Positions 6,908 to 8,383 of a stretch of DNA of 8,383 nt are shown here, piece after piece. The position numbers were made by a program, and so were the translations under genes. The DNA comes from Lachnospiraceae bacterium (lineage in GTDB: Bacteria > Bacillota > Clostridia > Lachnospirales > Lachnospiraceae), in NCBI GenBank assembly GCA_009787745.1, contig WQST01000099.1:1-8383 (forward strand), read 5' to 3'. The first letter of the stretch is position 1, and each line of letters opens with the position of its first letter. The notes under the pieces are model-generated. The model did no database searches, was not told where the DNA came from, and saw nothing but the letters and a program-made list of their open reading frames with translations.

Positions 6908-8383
6908 ATGAAAAATATGAAAAAAATCTTAGCTTTAGGCTTAGCCCTCGTCATGTCTCTTTCGATCGTGGCATGTGGCGGCAATGGAGCGCAGGAAACA
7001 GGTGGTTCGGCAAATACACCTTCAGGCGACTCGACCCCCGGAACATCGACCCCGTCGGCATCAGGCGATGCCAAACAGGACGGCAGAATTGATATCGGAA
7101 CTTGGTGGGACAGATATTTCGATTCAAGCAATCAATCTGTTGAAGAAGACCCTGCTTACTCAGGTGATAACAGAGCGCACTTGATGCTTGCAAAAGTCCG
7201 CGAAGTCGAAGCCAAATACAATTTGAAGGTTTTTTATAACAACCTGACTTATGAAGGAAATATGGAATCCGTTAATACCTCAATCTTAGCAGGTTCACCT
7301 GATATGGATATTTATCAGGTAAACTTAGCCGATTTCGGTATTGCCGCCGCTATGAACGGGCTCGCGGTTGACCTTAGAACCGTTTTACCTGCTGACCATG
7401 ATATTTTTACAGACCAGAAATACGTTAAGTTCCTGGATTTAGGCGACGGAAAAGCAACTTTGTTTACTGCCGTCAGTGCTGAACTTGATGTCGCCGACAG
7501 CTATCCCTTAGCTTACAATAAACAGCTTTTGGAAGCCAATAACTTAGAAGACCCCAATGCATTATGGGACAGAGGTGAATGGACATGGGATAAATTCGCT
7601 GAGTACCTTCAAATCCTGACTCAGGACACAGACGGCGACGGACAGATCGACCAGTACGGTTATGCCGGCTATGTTGCTGAGACATCAGCGGAACTCTTTA
7701 TGAGTAACGGCGCTGTTATTGCCGGCGGCGACCATGAAGGTTTGTCGTCACAAGCGGCAGGCGAAGCTTTACAGTTCATGTATGATATCTATAATACATG
7801 GAAGGTCGCCCCGCCCTATGATTATGAATATTTCGGCAACGGTGGCGGCTCTCCTCACAACACGATGAGAAAGGACGCATACAGACAGGGTAATATCGGT
7901 TTCTTCCCGATTTCATGTTGGATTGCGGCTGAAAGCGATTACAACTGGAACGGTTTATCCGAATCCCCGCTTAATTTCGATACCGTTTGGTGTCGTTGGC
8001 CGGTTGGCCCCAGCGGAAACAAAGATACAAACCCCGGTAAACTTTTAAGCGGCGGCTCAATGTATATGATCCCTGCCGGGGTTGCGGAACCGGAATTAGT
8101 CTTTAATGTTTGGTTTGACATGTATAACTGGTATGACGGCGACGTCGAACTTCGTGACGACCGTGAAAACCTCTTCTGGTGGTTCGTTGCAACCGCTTAT
8201 GAAGAGCCGCTTCAAAACCATAACTTTAGCATCATGGTAGACTGCGGAGCGACTGCTGTTTTCGACTTATGGCGCGGTTTCGGTAATGACATTGAAGGAT
8301 TTAACTTAGGTATGGAATCAATAATCGGCGGTGAAATGACCCCCGCACAATTCCAGGAATCCTTTAAGAACCCGATGCAAGAT
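6908..8383 (+). CDS. Extracellular solute-binding lipoprotein of the sugar importer (3' end outside window)
   Basis: This is the substrate receptor of the importer, with 492 residues visible and the frame open at the window edge. The signal peptide is MKNMKKILALG onward with lipobox IVAC at Cys23, followed by a Gly/Ser/Thr/Pro linker to about residue 60. The mature fold begins RIDIGTWWDRYF. Family-1-type binding-protein landmarks follow: a helix region VREVEAKYNLKV, ILAGSPDMDIY, the segment YPLAYNKQLLEANNL, WTWDKFAEYLQIL, and the calcium-loop-like DTDGDGQID at residues 240-248 followed by QYGYAG. Later come KLLSGGSMYMIPAG and GGEMTPAQFQESF; the last resembles the usual C-terminal helix, so only about 10-20 residues are probably missing. 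Many Trp and Tyr residues (WWDRYF, WNGLSESP, WCRWP, WYDGD) fit stacking on sugar rings. It lies 15 bases after the repeat lipoprotein. The ligand is not deducible. Confidence 0.94.
   Translation, partial: MKNMKKILALGLALVMSLSIVACGGNGAQETGGSANTPSGDSTPGTSTPSASGDAKQDGRIDIGTWWDRYFDSSNQSVEEDPAYSGDNRAHLMLAKVREVEAKYNLKVFYNNLTYEGNMESVNTSILAGSPDMDIYQVNLADFGIAAAMNGLAVDLRTVLPADHDIFTDQKYVKFLDLGDGKATLFTAVSAELDVADSYPLAYNKQLLEANNLEDPNALWDRGEWTWDKFAEYLQILTQDTDGDGQIDQYGYAGYVAETSAELFMSNGAVIAGGDHEGLSSQAAGEALQFMYDIYNTWKVAPPYDYEYFGNGGGSPHNTMRKDAYRQGNIGFFPISCWIAAESDYNWNGLSESPLNFDTVWCRWPVGPSGNKDTNPGKLLSGGSMYMIPAGVAEPELVFNVWFDMYNWYDGDVELRDDRENLFWWFVATAYEEPLQNHNFSIMVDCGATAVFDLWRGFGNDIEGFNLGMESIIGGEMTPAQFQESFKNPMQD

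Overview
The window is one polycistronic unit on the + strand. It encodes a CUT1-type carbohydrate ABC importer with accessory proteins, and both ends of the unit lie outside the window. Purine-rich Shine-Dalgarno sites (AAAGGAGG, AAGGAG, GGGAGG), a TTG start, lipobox-bearing surface proteins, the lack of a co-encoded ATPase and moderate base composition point to a Gram-positive Bacillota, most likely a clostridial lineage. The sequence alone does not let me name the genus. I see no tRNA, rRNA, CRISPR array, insertion sequence, intrinsic terminator or convincing promoter. No gene-free stretch exceeds 120 bases.

Layout: (1) 2-241, 3' end of a small membrane protein that looks like a YIP1-family member; (2) 242-325, two consecutive strong RNA hairpins with no U-tract; (3) 360-3008, a membrane-anchored 882-residue protein of the DUF5696 type, probably an extracellular glycosidase-like protein; (4) 2995-3948, first permease, overlapping the previous gene by 14 bases; (5) 3997-4971, second permease; (6) 5027-6892, a 621-residue lipoprotein with a Pro/Ala stalk, a CBM-like domain and three tandem Trp-rich repeats of 111-117 residues; (7) 6908-8383, a family-1-type extracellular solute-binding lipoprotein, cut by the window end probably close to its C-terminus.

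Working model (inference): the solute-binding protein delivers a sugar or oligosaccharide to the two-permease channel, which is powered by a shared MsmK/MsmX-like ATPase encoded elsewhere. The DUF5696 protein, anchored outside the membrane by one N-terminal helix, may trim or sense the glycan. The repeat lipoprotein is the unusual element: it sits where an importer subunit is expected but looks like a multivalent glycan-holding protein rather than a periplasmic-binding-type receptor. Its repeats keep the same edge motifs and differ in the centre. This is the best candidate here for something not well described.
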